Assembly: GCF_019320115.1 (NCBI RefSeq)
Contig: NC_089591.1
Coordinates: 57,164,078-57,228,077 of the forward strand
Direction of reading: 5' to 3'
Length of the DNA: 64,000 nucleotides
DNA from: Miscanthus floridulus
Taxonomy: Eukaryota; Streptophyta; Magnoliopsida; Poales; Poaceae
Shown here piece after piece: positions 1 through 10,901 of this stretch; within the stretch, counting starts at the first letter, position 1; the number at the start of each line of letters is the position of its first letter. Under the pieces are notes generated by a model, which did not search any database, had not been told where the DNA came from, and saw only the letters and a list, made by a program, of their open reading frames with translations. A program made the position numbers and the translations under genes.

Positions 1-990
1 GCTTTACAGCCAGCCGAACACTGAGTGTTGTTCAGCAGAACAGACAACAACTGTACCTATGCGTTTGTTTATACGAAGCTTCATATACAGTTCGTAGCTA
101 AAAAGGCACTGCGCTCTTCTTGTAGTACAAGCTTAAGGCATGCGCTCTCCGTAGAGGAATGCAAAACAAACGTTGGCCTACTCCCTTAACCAGCAACACA
201 AAATTGCCCCACAAATTAATTCCAGCCCACACCACAATGCTGCACTGAAACTGAAAGTTTGAAAGGAAAAGGGGCAGATCGTCGTCGTCGTAGCAGTCTA
301 CCAGAGCTCACTGCCGCAGATCGATATCCCATCACATTTACGGTGATTCATCCATTCATGGGTCCAATGACAATACGCCATGAAACAACTTTTTTTTACC
401 GACCTAGGAGTAGTAGTGGCAGGCATCTCGCGGTACGAAAGAATTCCCCGGCGTTTCCGAGGGAGCAGCGAAGTTTTGACGACGGCATCAGTATGTTGGT
501 GTGATGTGTCGCCCTGGTTCTGCACCTCTGGTGAAGGCGTGTGCTGTCACCTGCTCCCAATCACTCTGCACACTGGTGGTCAGTACTCAGTAGTAGCCAC
601 GCCATGTACCGAGCCCGCACTGAAGAACAACACTGACCTGATCCCCGCAGTAAAAATTCAGCTGGCTTAAGGCTGTCAATACGTGAAACAACACACGTAC
701 TACAGGATGACAGGCATGCATCAAAGGGCCGCTTATTTATGTTATAGCGTGACATTTTTACTGGTGTACGGTGTACTCGTAGGCTAGATGGTTGGGTGTT
801 GTTTAACTCTGTCGCCAGCCAGGCAGCCAATTCGCCACATGCAAGAACAGTCGTCCTTCGTCGTGCAAGCACGCAGCAAATGTTTTCGTCATGGGCTCGT
901 GCTTAGGGACCAGTGCGTGCGAGTAGTTGTGACGACTTGTCCTGACAACACGGAACTGTGCTGTGTGCTGTGGGCGCGCGCATCATGCAG
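1..990. other. No recognised gene; possible intron of the GDSL gene
   Basis: I see no convincing coding exon here. The short open frames overlap on both strands and resemble no family I know. If the GDSL gene on the right is complete, this stretch is the end of the intron before the exon that starts at 991, where CATCATGCAG gives an acceptor. Otherwise it is unrelated flanking DNA. Confidence 0.4.
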
Positions 991-1624
991 CGGCTGTACG
1001 AGCTCGGGGCCCGGCGCGTGGTGGTGACGGGCACGGGGATGATCGGGTGCGTGCCGGCGGAGCTGGCCATGCACAGCATCGACGGCGAGTGCGCGCGCGA
1101 CCTCACGGAGGCGGCCGACCTCTTCAACCCGCAGCTGGTGCAGATGCTCTCCGAACTCAACGCCGACATCGGCGGCGACGTCTTCATCGCCGCCAACACC
1201 AACCGGGTCAGCTTCGACTTCGTGTTCAACCCGCAGGACTACGGTACGTACTACGTGCTACCTGTTTCTTTCTTCTGTGTTTGTTGTTTATAATTCAGAA
1301 TTTCAGATCAGAGATCGTAGCAGGCATGGCCGCGATCGAGTATAATGAAACCCTGCTGCTGCTGATGATGATGATGCTGTGAATATTGCAGGGTTCGTGA
1401 CGTCCAAGGTGGCGTGCTGCGGGCAGGGCCCGTACAACGGGATCGGGCTGTGCACGCCGGCGTCCAACGTGTGCCCCAACCGGGACGTGTACGCGTACTG
1501 GGACGCGTTCCACCCCACGGAGCGCGCCAACCGGATCATCGTCGGCCAGTTCATGCACGGCTCCACCGACCACATCAGCCCCATGAACATCAGCACCATC
1601 CTCGCCATGGACAACAGGGACTAG
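991..1624 (+). CDS. GDSL esterase/lipase, 3' two exons only
   Basis: This is the C-terminal half of a plant GDSL (SGNH) esterase/lipase, a secreted hydrolase family often acting on cutin, wax or other acyl esters. Exons are about 991-1243 and 1392-1624, joined in phase 1 (G|GTACGT...GCAG|GG). The first encodes [15 protein letters not shown] followed by GCVPAEL. The second encodes [17 protein letters not shown] and [11 protein letters not shown], which holds the block V Asp and His of the catalytic triad. The stop is TAG at 1622-1624. The N-terminal block I with the catalytic Ser (GDSL) is absent from the window. In relatives an exon commonly begins just before LYELGARR, so earlier exons may lie to the left. 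A truncated copy cannot be excluded. Confidence 0.85.
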
Positions 1625-2719
1625 GCCTGCCTGCATGCGTGCTGTCTCGCTCCATCCCATCTGTCTCCCTGGCTAGCTGACATCCATCCGTCCGGGCACT
1701 CTCAGCTACTACGACAAACATAGCTACTGCGTGATACTACTAGTATAAGTTCGTCATTGGTTGGTTCACACCAAGAGATTTGCTGTATGTTCATGAGGCT
1801 GGTGGATAAGAGGCTTTGGTGTTCTTTTTGTGGTTTAGATGACGTGAATTACTGGTGAATTAAGCCTCAGAGTGGGTTCAATACAATTGTCTTGAGTTTC
1901 TTTATTTATTCAAGCAGATTGTTTGGCAGGGCTAGCTAGGAACTTCTGAAATTAGTAAGTGGTACTATCTAATCCGTCCGATTGATTCAAGAAATTTATT
2001 GCACTTTGTAGTGAGATCCTGAACTTTGGTACAAGGCACCGAGAATTCATTGCCAATGTATATTTTAGTGGCTGGTTTGTTGGCCACAATTATACATGTG
2101 TACCATACCATGGCAGCGAAGTAGGTAGCAGCTATGAAGATGATCATCGCTGAAAAATACTACTACGTGCACCGAGTAGAACACCGAGTAGAACAGATCT
2201 TACCCATCGTAATGGGGACCAAACGGAGAACCGGAGGGCAGAGGACTGCACGCAGTCTCTTGAGTCTTGAGGGCAAAAGGGTTCAGTTCAGAGTAAAATG
2301 AGCAATGCGGTGAAAAGCTGAAAAGGATTCAGTTCTTAGCAAATGAGCAATGCAGTGAAAAGCTGGAATTCCCACTTGCTCTAAGGCATTGCATAATTAA
2401 GAACCTTGAATGCTCCAGTGCTGCAGAACAGGATGCCAGTATAATCTGCATAGGCATGCGTCAGCGCCTCGGTCCATCTGAATGTGGTCAAAACGTTGAT
2501 GCACTACAGAAGCACAGCTCAAACAGCAGAAAATGATATTCAGCCATTCAGGCCCATCTGGAATCAACATTTGTCCACAACTTCATCTGTGATCGGCAAA
2601 ACATGAATTTGGATACATAGATAGAAGGGCATACAATCTGTTCACAAAAAAAGGGGCATACAATCAGCTATAATGATGCAGAGGAATCATACAACTCGAG
2701 CTTCCTTTCTATATTCTAC
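1625..2719. other. Intergenic, 3' flanks of convergent genes
   Basis: This AT-rich stretch lies between the stop codons of the GDSL gene (+) and MENG (-). I see no coding region in it. A segment near 2280-2360 contains a short direct repeat (GAGCAATGCRGTGAAAAGCTG, twice, with nearby ttcagtt motifs). The stretch must contain both 3' UTRs. Confidence 0.5.
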
Positions 2720-4527
2720 TCATCGAGTTGCTACTAGGTTCCCCATAAGCCCTCCACCAAGCTCATAGTGCTTCGCTGCACAGAACCCAGCTTCTTTTGC
2801 TAATTTCTCCAATTCGTCTCCTAAAAAGAAAAGAGAGAAAAATACAAGTTAGATGTAATTTTGCGGTGATATAGGGTCACTAACCAAATGGTACAAACCA
2901 CTTCCACTGTCCAGAACAGCAAAGTGCAAATTTTGTGACAAAATAAATGAGGTGGTCCAGTGTGAAAAAGGAGGGGGGGAAATGGTGTCATGTTGTATTT
3001 GTAACTCATCAGTCCAAGAGTGAGAATAGTGAGATATCTCTATGTGTAGTGTAGCTCTACCATCAGAATGACAGACAATACCATGCAATGGATGTGTTCC
3101 TAGAGAAGGAAATAAACATGCATACCTGTTAGATACTGTGATATGGAGCTTTTCAAGTACTTGTATTCTTCAGTCAGTCCATAGCCACTAGCTAAAGGAA
3201 CCACAACATTGTCTATCGCCCAACTCTGTCCAAGAGAAAACAGAAACATCAATCTGGTCAGTGAGACATGTGGTCTGACTTTGCTACAATGACATTAATA
3301 ATGAAGAATTGATCTTTACCAGGGAAATTGAACACAAGTCAGATTCATGTGTACGCCAACTTCAAATAGTACTCTCAAGATTGGCTGACATTTTACCTGT
3401 AATGATGTCGTGAAAAGTGATGAACTCTTGTTAAAATCAAGGATAGAGGCTCTTGATCCTGTGGTCCAGTAAAACCTAGCTCAGAAAATTTATGCCGATT
3501 GCTAACAAAGCAAAACTTGAACAAAATTTTAACCTGTACCAAACCTGGTTTCAGGACCCTATATATTTCTCGCATCGCTTTCGATTTATCAACCACATTG
3601 CGCAATCCGTAGCCAACTGTTACAGCATCGAAGTAGCAGTCTGCAAATGGTAAATCAAGTGCATCACCCTCGATCCACCTGCAAGCGCTAGCGTCAGATG
3701 CAGGTAAACCACATAACGCCATAGTGCATATGCTAGCAAAGCACACAAACTATTCAACTGAAATCACAGGATGTTCTTAATCTGCAAACCCTCACATTGA
3801 GGATGCTCACTTGATGTTCTTGTAACACAGCTTCCAGCATTGCTCCTGGCGGTTAGCAGCAATCTGTAGTTGCTGCCTCGAAAAATCGACAGCCATCACC
3901 TGTTTCAGTTGGGTGCAAACGATGATAAGATTTCCAGTGGGGGAAAAAATGGCCTGGCTAATCTGAAGTCTGAATATAGTATAACGAATCCAATACCAAC
4001 CTCTCCATCTAACCCGACCTTCTGAGACAGCAGGAACGCCAAATGCCCGCTCCCGCAGCAGAGATCAAGAACTCGATCCCCCATCTTCGCTCTAACTCCA
4101 TAGGAGCAAACTTTTGCATCAACCGATTGTAGAACAGGGCATTTTGATTCACATTGCTCATCTACTACAGTTAACACTAGCGCTATACCTCGACCAAGAG
4201 ACGCATATGCGCTTCCACGTCCGGTGCTGTCCCAGGCTGAGCACGTCGTTCAGCTGCAAGGAACCCGGGAACGTGCTGTCGTCAGCAACACATCATGGCA
4301 TTGCTATCTGCAGCACTCCAATCTCGTAGAAGCAACGAGGGGATGAGAGGAGGGCGGGAGGTACGAACTAGGTCGTAGACGGGGGCGATGCGGCTGAAGA
4401 GGGCCTGCCGCTCGCCGGCTGAGGAGGACGAGCAGCGAAAGGAGGCGTGGCAGCGGCCGCGCCGGCGGCCGGCGGGGCTGAACACGACGCCGGCGGCTAC
4501 GGAAATCCCCGCGTTCAAGGCCACCAT
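2720..4527 (-). CDS. MENG: Demethylphylloquinone (2-phytyl-1,4-naphthoquinone) methyltransferase, plastid
   Basis: This SAM-dependent UbiE/COQ5-family enzyme carries out the C-methylation of demethylphylloquinone to phylloquinone (vitamin K1), the photosystem I quinone, in plastids. Eight exons on the minus strand join in frame: 4527-4369, 4253-4189, 4091-4001, 3899-3811, 3678-3545, 3458-3397, 3225-3126 and 2820-2720. They total 801 bases, or 266 residues, close to the usual 260 or so. The start at 4527 gives an N-terminus rich in Arg, Ser and Ala that fits a transit peptide. Family landmarks are [25 protein letters not shown], the SAM-binding motif [27 protein letters not shown] and RVLKPG, and the C-terminus is [12 protein letters not shown]. 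All introns have GT-AG ends and I see no lesion. The start codon lies only about 45 bp from the Pack-MULE-like insertion, so the promoter has been altered. Confidence 0.93.
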
Positions 4528-4570
4528 CGTGTCCGTTCGCTTGGCCCCGAATCATGGCTAGGAATTAGGA

Positions 4571-4806
4571 TGAGGCTTTTTACATGCATGTCGTTAAAAA
4601 GTTTGTAATTATACATAAATCATTAAAAAATTAACCGTACACGAGTGTTATCGTTCTGAACTTTTTTACTCTCCAAGCCATTTTATCGGTGTTCTGTTCG
4701 TTTTCACCGTTTGAGAGTCCTGACAAATGAGTCTGATGAGTCAAAAACGTCCATAATACCCCTCTCATCCCTGTCCTCTCTCAAACTCTCTCTCTCTCAA
4801 ACTCTC
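4571..4806 (+). repeat. Left terminal inverted repeat of the Pack-MULE-like element
   Basis: This arm pairs with 5697-5951 on the opposite strand with scattered substitutions. It ends in a CT-rich tract (CTCTCTCAAACTCTC) shared with the other arm. It begins about 45 bp upstream of the MENG start codon, so it probably contains or replaces that gene's 5' UTR and proximal promoter. Confidence 0.8.
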
Positions 4807-4856
4807 AGTCTCACGGCAGTGTCCAGCATGGCGCCCTCACGGCGGACCGCGCGACG

Positions 4857-5300
4857 GTGCTACTGGTGGGCTGCGCGTCTTTGCGCCGCGCCTCAGAGCT
4901 CCATGCCGCGGCGGTGCGCGGCGGCGTGGACCAGGACAAAGCCGTGGCCTTCCGTCTCCGACGCGCGTACGCTGCGTCCGGGCGCCTGGACCTCGCCGTG
5001 GCGCTGCTCCGCCGCACGTCCGACCCGACCACTGTCTTCTACACCTCCGCCATCCACGCGCACTCCTCCCGGGGCCTCCACCACGCGGCGATGGCGCTCC
5101 TCTCCAAGATGCTGCTGTCCCTCCACGGCCTCCTCCCCACCGCGCACACCCTCTCGGTCTCCCTCCCGGCTTGCAGCGGCCTCACGGTTGGGCGCGCGTT
5201 GCACGGGTATGCCGTGAAGCTGGCGCTCTCCAGCGAATCGTACGTGGCCACCGCGCTGCTGGGCATGTACGCGCGAGCTGGGGACGTCGCGTCCGCACGC
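4857..5300 (+). pseudogene. Captured fragment of a PPR protein gene
   Basis: The frame starting near 4857 encodes about 148 residues that look like the N-terminal part of a plant pentatricopeptide repeat protein: SELHAAAVRGG, LDLAVALLRRT, VFYTSAIHAHSSRG, ALHGYAVKL, then YVATALLGMYARAGDVASAR. These are PLS-type PPR signatures. The similarity stops abruptly at about 5300, where a kinase-like sequence begins in a different frame. The fragment lies wholly inside the TIR-bounded element, so it is read as captured gene sequence and not as a host gene. Whether it is transcribed is unknown. Confidence 0.75.
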
Positions 5301-5465
5301 TCGGCCGCGGCGCATCGGGCGCGCTCTTCGCGGTCAAGTCCGCGCCCACGGGGATGGCGGCGGCCGAGCACCTACGGCGCGAGGGGGGCATCCTGTCTGT
5401 GATCCGGTCCCCGCATGTCGTCCCCTGCCTGGGCGTCCGCGCCACGCCCGACGAGGGCTGCCAGC
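5297..5465 (+). pseudogene. Captured fragment of a MAPKKK-like kinase gene
   Basis: In a second frame the segment encodes LGRGASGALFAVKSA, a glycine-rich loop (G-x-G-x-x-G) and the subdomain II Lys of a protein kinase. It continues EHLRREGGILSVIRSPHVV and PCLGVRA, which resemble the N-lobe of plant MAPKKK17/18-type kinases. The catalytic loop is absent. The join with the PPR piece lies within a few bases of 5297-5300. The downstream part of the interior (about 5466-5696) is GC-rich and I do not recognise it. Confidence 0.7.
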
Positions 5466-5696
5466 CGCAACGTCCTGCACGCCCCGCACGGCGCCCTTGC
5501 CCCCGCCACCGCCATTGCCTGCTCCTCGTCGTCTGGCATCTCCTCCTCCGCTTGCGTCCGCGCCCGGTGGAGCTCCGGCCGCCGCGAGCGCGGGCAGCGG
5601 GGGAGCTCCGCCCCGGCCGTCGTGGGCGCGCGCGAGCTTGGCCCCGGCCAGCCGCCGCGAGCACGGGCGAGCTCCACCTCGGCCGCACGCACGAGA

Positions 5697-5951
5697 AGAG
5701 AGAGTTTGAAAGAGAGAGGATAGAGATGAGAGGGTATTATGGACGTTTTGACTGACCAGACCCACTTGTCGGGACTCCCAAACGGTGAAAACGAACAGAA
5801 CACCCCCAAACGGTGAAAACGAACAGAACACCGATGGAATGGCTTGGAGAGCAAATAAGTTTAGAACGATGACACTCGTGTGCGGTTAATTTTTTTAATA
5901 ACTTATATGTAATTACAAATTTTCTCAATGATATACATGTAAAAGTCTCAG
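5697..5951 (-). repeat. Right terminal inverted repeat of the Pack-MULE-like element
   Basis: This is the mirror arm of 4571-4806. It is longer because AAACGGTGAAAACGAACAGA is present as two direct copies at about 5777-5830. It ends about 150 bp before the DPH7 start codon. Confidence 0.8.
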
Positions 5952-6101
5952 TTGGATAGGTGGCTGTCGTTACGGCCAGACATGGAAAACAGTTTGACTA
6001 TTTTGCCCCCGCCGTGTGAGTTGCCAAGCGATTTCTGACGCTCTTGTTGCCGCCGCCGCCACTGCACCCGCCGCCGCCGGGCGACGGCGATAGATTTGGG
6101 G

Positions 6102-7717
6102 ATGGATTTAGGCTCGTGCTACCTCGGCGGGAACGCCGACGCGGTGGAGTTCTGCCCGCACCGCCCGTTCCGCCACGTGTTGGCCGCCGCCACCTACACG
6201 CTGCAGGAGCAGGAGCGCGACCGGGCGGGCACCATATCCCTCTTCTCCGTTGACGCTGCCTCGGAGGACGCGTCCCGGCGGCTCCGGCTGCTGCATACTG
6301 TGGAGACCGCCGGCATCTTCGATATGAAGTGGAGCCCCAAGTCGCCGCTGCTCGCGCAGGCCGACGCCCACGGCCGCCTCGCGCTCCGGCGCCTGGAGCA
6401 GGAGGACGGCTCGGACACAGGTTACTTATGTTTGTCTCTGCATTATTTTTTTTTACCCTACAAAAATTGTGTCGTTAAAGTTGGATAAATGCCAGTGTGG
6501 ACTTGCTAAGATGCCATAAGCTATAAGCTATAACAATTACAGCTCAAAGCTAAATGATGATTGATGCTTGCAGAAACATCGGCACCATTTTGCAATTCAG
6601 GAGCTATGCATCCCTTCATTTTAAGATGTTGGCATTTGGATTACAGTTTGACTCGAGTACTCATACCGAAGATTAATCTAGATGCAGAACTAGTTGTTCT
6701 TAATGTTTCTACTCTGTGCTGTTCTGGGTAGTTTCTGTAGTTGTCGTTGCCTCATAGAAAAGTAGTTGTCGTTGCCTCATAGAAAAGAAAGGTAACTTCC
6801 AGTTGATTGGTGATAAAGCATTCTTGCCATACTCAGAAAACAGAACTGGTATTATATTGCTCTCTGACAAGAAATGGGTTCTAACTCATGCAGCTCTAGT
6901 TAAGAGTTTAAACACTTTATATTTGTCACATATGTAGTCCAACATGTATTATTGCATATCTTCAGGGCTTACTCAAGTGTTTCTGTAACTAAATTACACA
7001 GGCATTGTCTTCACCGATGTCTCTGCTGAAGATATTTCTTCTTCAATGTGCTTGTATGTGGACTGGAACCAAACTGCTGAGTCTCTGTCTGTTGGATTAT
7101 CAGATGGCTCACTGTCTGTGGTTTCAGTGAGAGAGGACCGGCTGGAGATATCCGAACAGTGGACTGCACATCAGTTCGAAGTCTGGACATGTTATTTTGA
7201 CCGTACAAGGCCACACTTACTGTACAGTGGATCAGATGACTGTTGTTTCAGTTGCTGGGACTTGAGAGAAAGCCCGCCAAACATTGTTTTTCAAAACAAA
7301 AAGTCTCATAAGATGGGTGTCTGTTGTATTGCACAGAATCCATTGGAGGAGAACATGCTACTTACTGGGAGTTATGATGAATTTCTCAGAGTTTGGGACA
7401 TGAGATTTATGCCAAAACCTGTCAATGAAAAGTTGATAAATCTAGGAGGTGGTGTGTGGAGGATGAAGTATCATCCTAGTATTGCAGATATTGTATTGGC
7501 TGCGTGCATGCACAATGGGTTTGCCATTGTTAAAGTAGGTTCTGAAGATGCTACGGTAATGGAAACATATTGCAAGCATGAGTCCTTAGCATATGGCGCA
7601 GATTGGCAGAAAAGTGAAGAGGTGGAGCAGAATGGAAATTCTTCAGTTGTTGCCACTTGTTCGTTTTATGATCACCTTCTCTGTGTGTGGCAACCAGAGA
7701 ATCTAGCTGAGATTTAA
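6102..7717 (+). CDS. DPH7: Diphthine methylesterase homolog (WD40 protein), DPH7/WDR85 type
   Basis: Family members hydrolyse the methyl ester of methylated diphthine on elongation factor 2, a step in diphthamide synthesis in the cytosol. There are two exons, 6102-6420 and 7002-7717, joined in phase 1 (ACAG|GTTACT...CACAG|GC), for 344 residues. The first ATG in a good frame is at 6102 and gives MDLGSCYLGGNADAVEFCPH. WD-type blades are visible as TISLFSVD, FDMKWSP, HLLYSGSDDCCFSCWDLRE, MLLTGSYDEFLRVWDMR and the DPH7 hallmark LGGGVWRMKYHP followed by LAACMHNGFAIVKV. The C-terminus reads YDHLLCVWQPENLAEI. No lesion was seen. The gene is divergent from MENG. Only about 195 bp would separate the two start codons without the inserted element, so they probably shared a bidirectional promoter. 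Confidence 0.9.
6738..6787 (+). repeat. 25-bp perfect tandem duplication in the DPH7 intron
   Basis: TAGTTGTCGTTGCCTCATAG plus AAAAG occurs twice in direct succession (6738-6762 and 6763-6787). It lies in the single intron and does not touch the splice sites. Confidence 0.9.
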
Positions 7718-8112
7718 AGACATATAAAGCTTCATTGTACTCAATTCAAGCATGACTACGCCATGAAGCTATTTCCTGAATGAACCAGTATAATTTCATT
7801 CAGGTAGCTCTTTGAACTTATGCTTACTTATTGAAGCCATGCATGGGCTTATAGGGACTTTATGTTCGTTTTCAACTAGGCTCATTGATATTAGTATTTG
7901 TTACCAGGTTCCTCGCTGCAAAACCTTGAATTTTTCTTTTGATGCTAATCGATTAGAAAATTGTTTTTTTTTGTGTGTTGGTCTAGATACCAGAGAAACA
8001 TACTTGACCGGACTCTTTTCCAAGATGTCTGTGTTCTTTATCCTGCTTATGACGTAGAAAAGAAATGCTCGTTGAATTACCACAAGTGTATTCATGGAGA
8101 ATGGATCGGCCA
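7718..8112. other. 3' flank of DPH7, no gene seen
   Basis: AT-rich sequence follows the DPH7 stop codon. It must contain the 3' UTR. I see no coding region of recognisable type. Confidence 0.4.
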
Positions 8113-8238
8113 TGCTCGGCTTACCCCATATTCGGCTTGTTCGGCTTCTTTTTTCAGCCGGAACAGTGTTTTTCTCTCACAACAACTCAGCCGAAACCGT
8201 GTTTTTCAGCCAAGTTTAAGACCAGCGAACGGGGCCTC
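8113..8238. repeat. MITE-like repeat, copy A of a short family
   Basis: This AT/GC-mixed repeat of about 125 bp contains CAGCCGGAACAGTGTTTTTC, TCTCACAACAACTCAGCC and ends AGCGAACGGGGCC. The same blocks occur at 55431-55560 and, more diverged, at 15956-16110 and 60672-60770. No coding capacity. The superfamily is not determined. Confidence 0.65.
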
Positions 8239-9057
8239 AGTTTGATGTTTGGCGACTAATGTTACATCACGAATGCTCTCTGTCGGCTACCAGTTTTCCA
8301 AGCTTGTGATGTGGATTATACTTGGTAGCTTCATAGATTTTTTTTTTTTTGCCAAATTATCTGTGGACATGGTTATTTCCTCAGTTGGCAACTCTGATTT
8401 TTTTTTTTTGGCTCGGAAAGTAGCATTTGAAATGAAGGAAAACTAGCAATGGCCGTGATTTGAAAAAAAATGAATTGGTGTGCCAGCACCAATGAGGCAC
8501 CGTAGCCGCGCCCGTGGCGACTGTGCCAGCGCCATCATCAGTGCTAGTTCACAGCACCGCCGGCCATGAATCTGACGTGCTTGTCAATTGTCATCGCCGT
8601 ATAGGCCAAGATGCACGATAGGCCGATAGTCAGGCCACTGCCTCGTCCACAGGTTCCACGTGGCGTAGCAGCGCCGTCGCGTTGCGCCGGACATGGCCAG
8701 CCTCAGCAGCACGCCAGCACCACTGCACCAGCACCGACGTCGCCGCCACTTCTTGCCGCACCTGCAACTCGAGACGGCGGCCGAGACGAAGGGCACGTTT
8801 GCGAGTTGCGACAAACAGCGAAGGAAGCGTGTCTGTGCTGGGCCAAGATGGACCGCTCAAACCGGCCTGCCAGATGACTTCGGTGATGAGTTGGTCGTTC
8901 GATCTACAGCGGAGGGCTAAGAGTTGCCGACTGCAGAGTGAAGTCGCTGTGGCCGACGGCAGAGGATCTCGTAGGCACGATTCGCACGCAGTAAGCATCA
9001 ACCTCCTATCCCGATGCAGAAAAAGCTGTTCTTTTTGTTTCGTCTTCCGCGTCGATC
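8239..9057. other. No clear gene; GC-rich 5' flank of SRR1-like copy 1
   Basis: Poly-T tracts occur near 8340 and 8400. From about 8500 the sequence is GC-rich with overlapping open frames on both strands that match nothing I recognise. It may hold the 5' UTR or a decayed first exon of the SRR1-like gene that follows. Confidence 0.35.
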
Positions 9058-10106
9058 ATGGGTTTTCGTTCCCTTGCTCAAATATCCACCCTTTTCGAAG
9101 CCGTGATCCTCGTTTTGATGTGGAAGCGCGCAGGTGGCGTCGGTTCTTCTTTGTCCGGCCTAACCATGGAGGAGTTCGTGATGGGGATCACGCGCGGCTC
9201 GTGGCCTCCATGCGGCACGCCTGTGTCGTCCAGGCTCTTCGCCAAGCTCTACGGCCTCTTTGACTCCGACGCCGAGTTCCGCGATGCACTGGCGCGCGTC
9301 CGAGGCGGCCCCGACGCTGAGCGGCTCCGCATCGTGGCCTACGGCCTCGGCGGCGCGCAGTACAGCTGGGCGCCACGGTTCCGCCTTGCTCTTTTGCTCC
9401 TCCTTCGCGTCGCGTTCCCGTACGCGATCGGCGACGTGGAGGTGGTGTGCCCGACCGTTGCCCCCGTGGAGCGCCGAGCCATGGAGGAGTTGGGCTGTGT
9501 CGTTAACGCGTCGGTCCAGCAGTGCCGGCAAGTTCGTGGGCCGACGCTCATCTTTCATGCCGTACGCAGAGCACGTCTTTTTAAAAAATCTGCTTACCTT
9601 GGAGCGCGGATCAGCTCGGCAAGATCGTCTTGCTTGGGCACAGCTTTGGCACCATGGTTAAGATGCTTGAGCTCAGCATATCCAAGCAGGAGAAGTTTGG
9701 TGTCACAGAGCAGAGGGAGAAGGTGAGGAAGCTCCTGGCAATTAAGGAGTATGTGAATGAGTTTGAGCTGTGCTCGGAGCTTGATGGTTTCTGGGGAGAT
9801 GATTGTCCTTATGATGAACTAGCAAATGAGTCTGGCGATTCACAGGAGGAGTGTGGATGCATGCACTGCGTTGCTAATGTAGAGAGATATGCCATGATTA
9901 GTGCTCTTCCCAGCTCCTTTTCAGTTCATCTGTTCCACATTGATCCTGAAATTGGCATGGACCATCTTGTACCAGGTTGTTCTTCCACATAATTATTCCT
10001 ACTGCTTTCATAAAACATATATGTCTGTGGCTTTATGGAGTTGGGTCTGATGTTATATGTTTCTTTGTTGCATATAATCATACTATGAGGGTTTGGAGCA
10101 CAGTGA
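9058..10106 (+). pseudogene. SRR1-domain protein, copy 1, frameshifted
   Basis: This resembles SENSITIVITY TO RED LIGHT REDUCED 1 family proteins, which in plants and yeast are linked to circadian or heme-related regulation; the biochemical role is unclear. Family motifs occur in order: RIVAYGLGGAQYS, then IGDVEVVCP, MEELGCVV, PTLIF, MPYAEHVFLKNLLT, and GKIVLLGHSF. They lie in three successive frames. A one-base gain near 9556 separates PTLIF from MPYAEH, and a loss of about 5 bases near 9599 separates LLT from WSADQLGK. The third frame continues to 9975 with CMHCVANVERYAMISALP and ends DHLVPG. A possible final intron (CCAG|GTTGTT) leads to a tiny exon at 10092-10106. Two frameshifts make this a likely pseudogene, unless they are sequence errors. 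Confidence 0.7.
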
Positions 10107-10654
10107 ACATCGAGGTGAACTATGATGCACAATTAACAGGGTAAGTGTTATATAATCCAAGCATATTCACAGCTCCTAGAATTTTGTTTTTGCTTGTGTC
10201 ATTTCGTTCGTAGCTTTTGCTCGGTTCTAGTGTTTTGATCAACAGCGTCCTTGTGCGTCTGAGTCACGTGTGTCACGATTGAGTTGCGGGATGGCACATC
10301 TCATGGAGGCCATGGTGCACATATCGCCGCCATTTTTTGAAACAATTTGGTTCAGTTGTGTCGGTCGTATGTATATGCAAAATAGATTCAGAAAAGTTGT
10401 GTTCTGTCAGCAAATTACATCGTGTTCAGTGTGTTTGTGTGCGCATGAGCGTGGTGAAGATGCCAAATTGGTGTCAGAGCCAGTTACCGCAGCTGGTTGT
10501 AAAACCATGCCATCAAATACGCCTCCATGCCGCGCTTTAGCTACACGTTGTCACCGCGCACCTCAGCATGTGCACACCACAACATATGGTCATCCATCAT
10601 GTCGTGAAGGAGACCGGGGACGTCAAATCATCATTGATGCTCACCAAGACGAAC
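10107..10654. other. 3' flank of SRR1-like copy 1
   Basis: I see no recognisable exon or repeat here. The open frames at 10270-10728 carry no domain signature and run into the MITE at 10658. Confidence 0.35.
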
Positions 10655-10657
10655 TAA

Positions 10658-10898
10658 GGGCGTGTTTAGATCCAAAAAAATTTTGGGTTTGGGGTACTAT
10701 AGCACTTTCGTTTTTATTTGGCAATTAGTGTTTAATTATAGACTAATTAGGTTCGAAAGTTTCGTCTCGCGATTTCTCACCTAACTGTGCAATTAGTTTT
10801 TTTTATCTACATTTAGTACTCCATGCATGTACCGCAAGATTCGATGTGACGGGTACTGCGCAAAATTTTTTGGTTTTTGGATGGAACTAAACAGGGCC
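10658..10898. mobile_element. Tourist-like MITE (PIF/Harbinger type), 241 bp
   Basis: The ends are GGGCGTGTTTAGATCC and, on the other strand, GGCCCTGTTTAGTTCC. Both sides have TAA (10655-10657 and 10899-10901), matching the TWA target preference of PIF/Harbinger MITEs. Internal blocks AGACTAATTAGG and TTCGTCTCGCGATTT are shared, in inverted form, with the element at 57768-58010. Confidence 0.8.
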
Positions 10899-10901
10899 TA
10901 A

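Larger units (their letters stand above)
4571..5951. mobile_element. Pack-MULE-like element carrying PPR and kinase gene fragments
   Basis: Long terminal inverted repeats bound this segment. About 4571-4806 matches the reverse complement of about 5697-5951, beginning GAGGCTTTTTACATG against GAGACTTTTACATG and sharing CGAGTGT, TCCAAGCCATT and GTCCATAATACCC. The interior is very GC-rich and holds fragments of two unrelated cellular genes. No transposase is present. Long TIRs, GC-rich captured exons and insertion next to gene starts are typical of Pack-MULEs. The bases outside the TIRs (ATTAGGAT on the left, AGTTGGAT on the right) match at 6 of 8 positions, which could be a decayed target duplication but does not prove one. 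The right TIR has an extra copy of about 27 bp (AACGGTGAAAACGAACAGAA occurs twice). Assignment to Mutator rather than another TIR superfamily is inferred. Confidence 0.8.

Noticed and set aside
4893..5688. Minus-strand ORFs opposite the PPR and kinase fragments
   Set aside because: They are shadows of GC-rich coding sequence. The recognisable motifs are all on the plus strand.
8682..9263. Separate ORF upstream of and overlapping the SRR1-like gene
   Set aside because: No motif. It overlaps the true SRR1 frame and seems a shadow frame.
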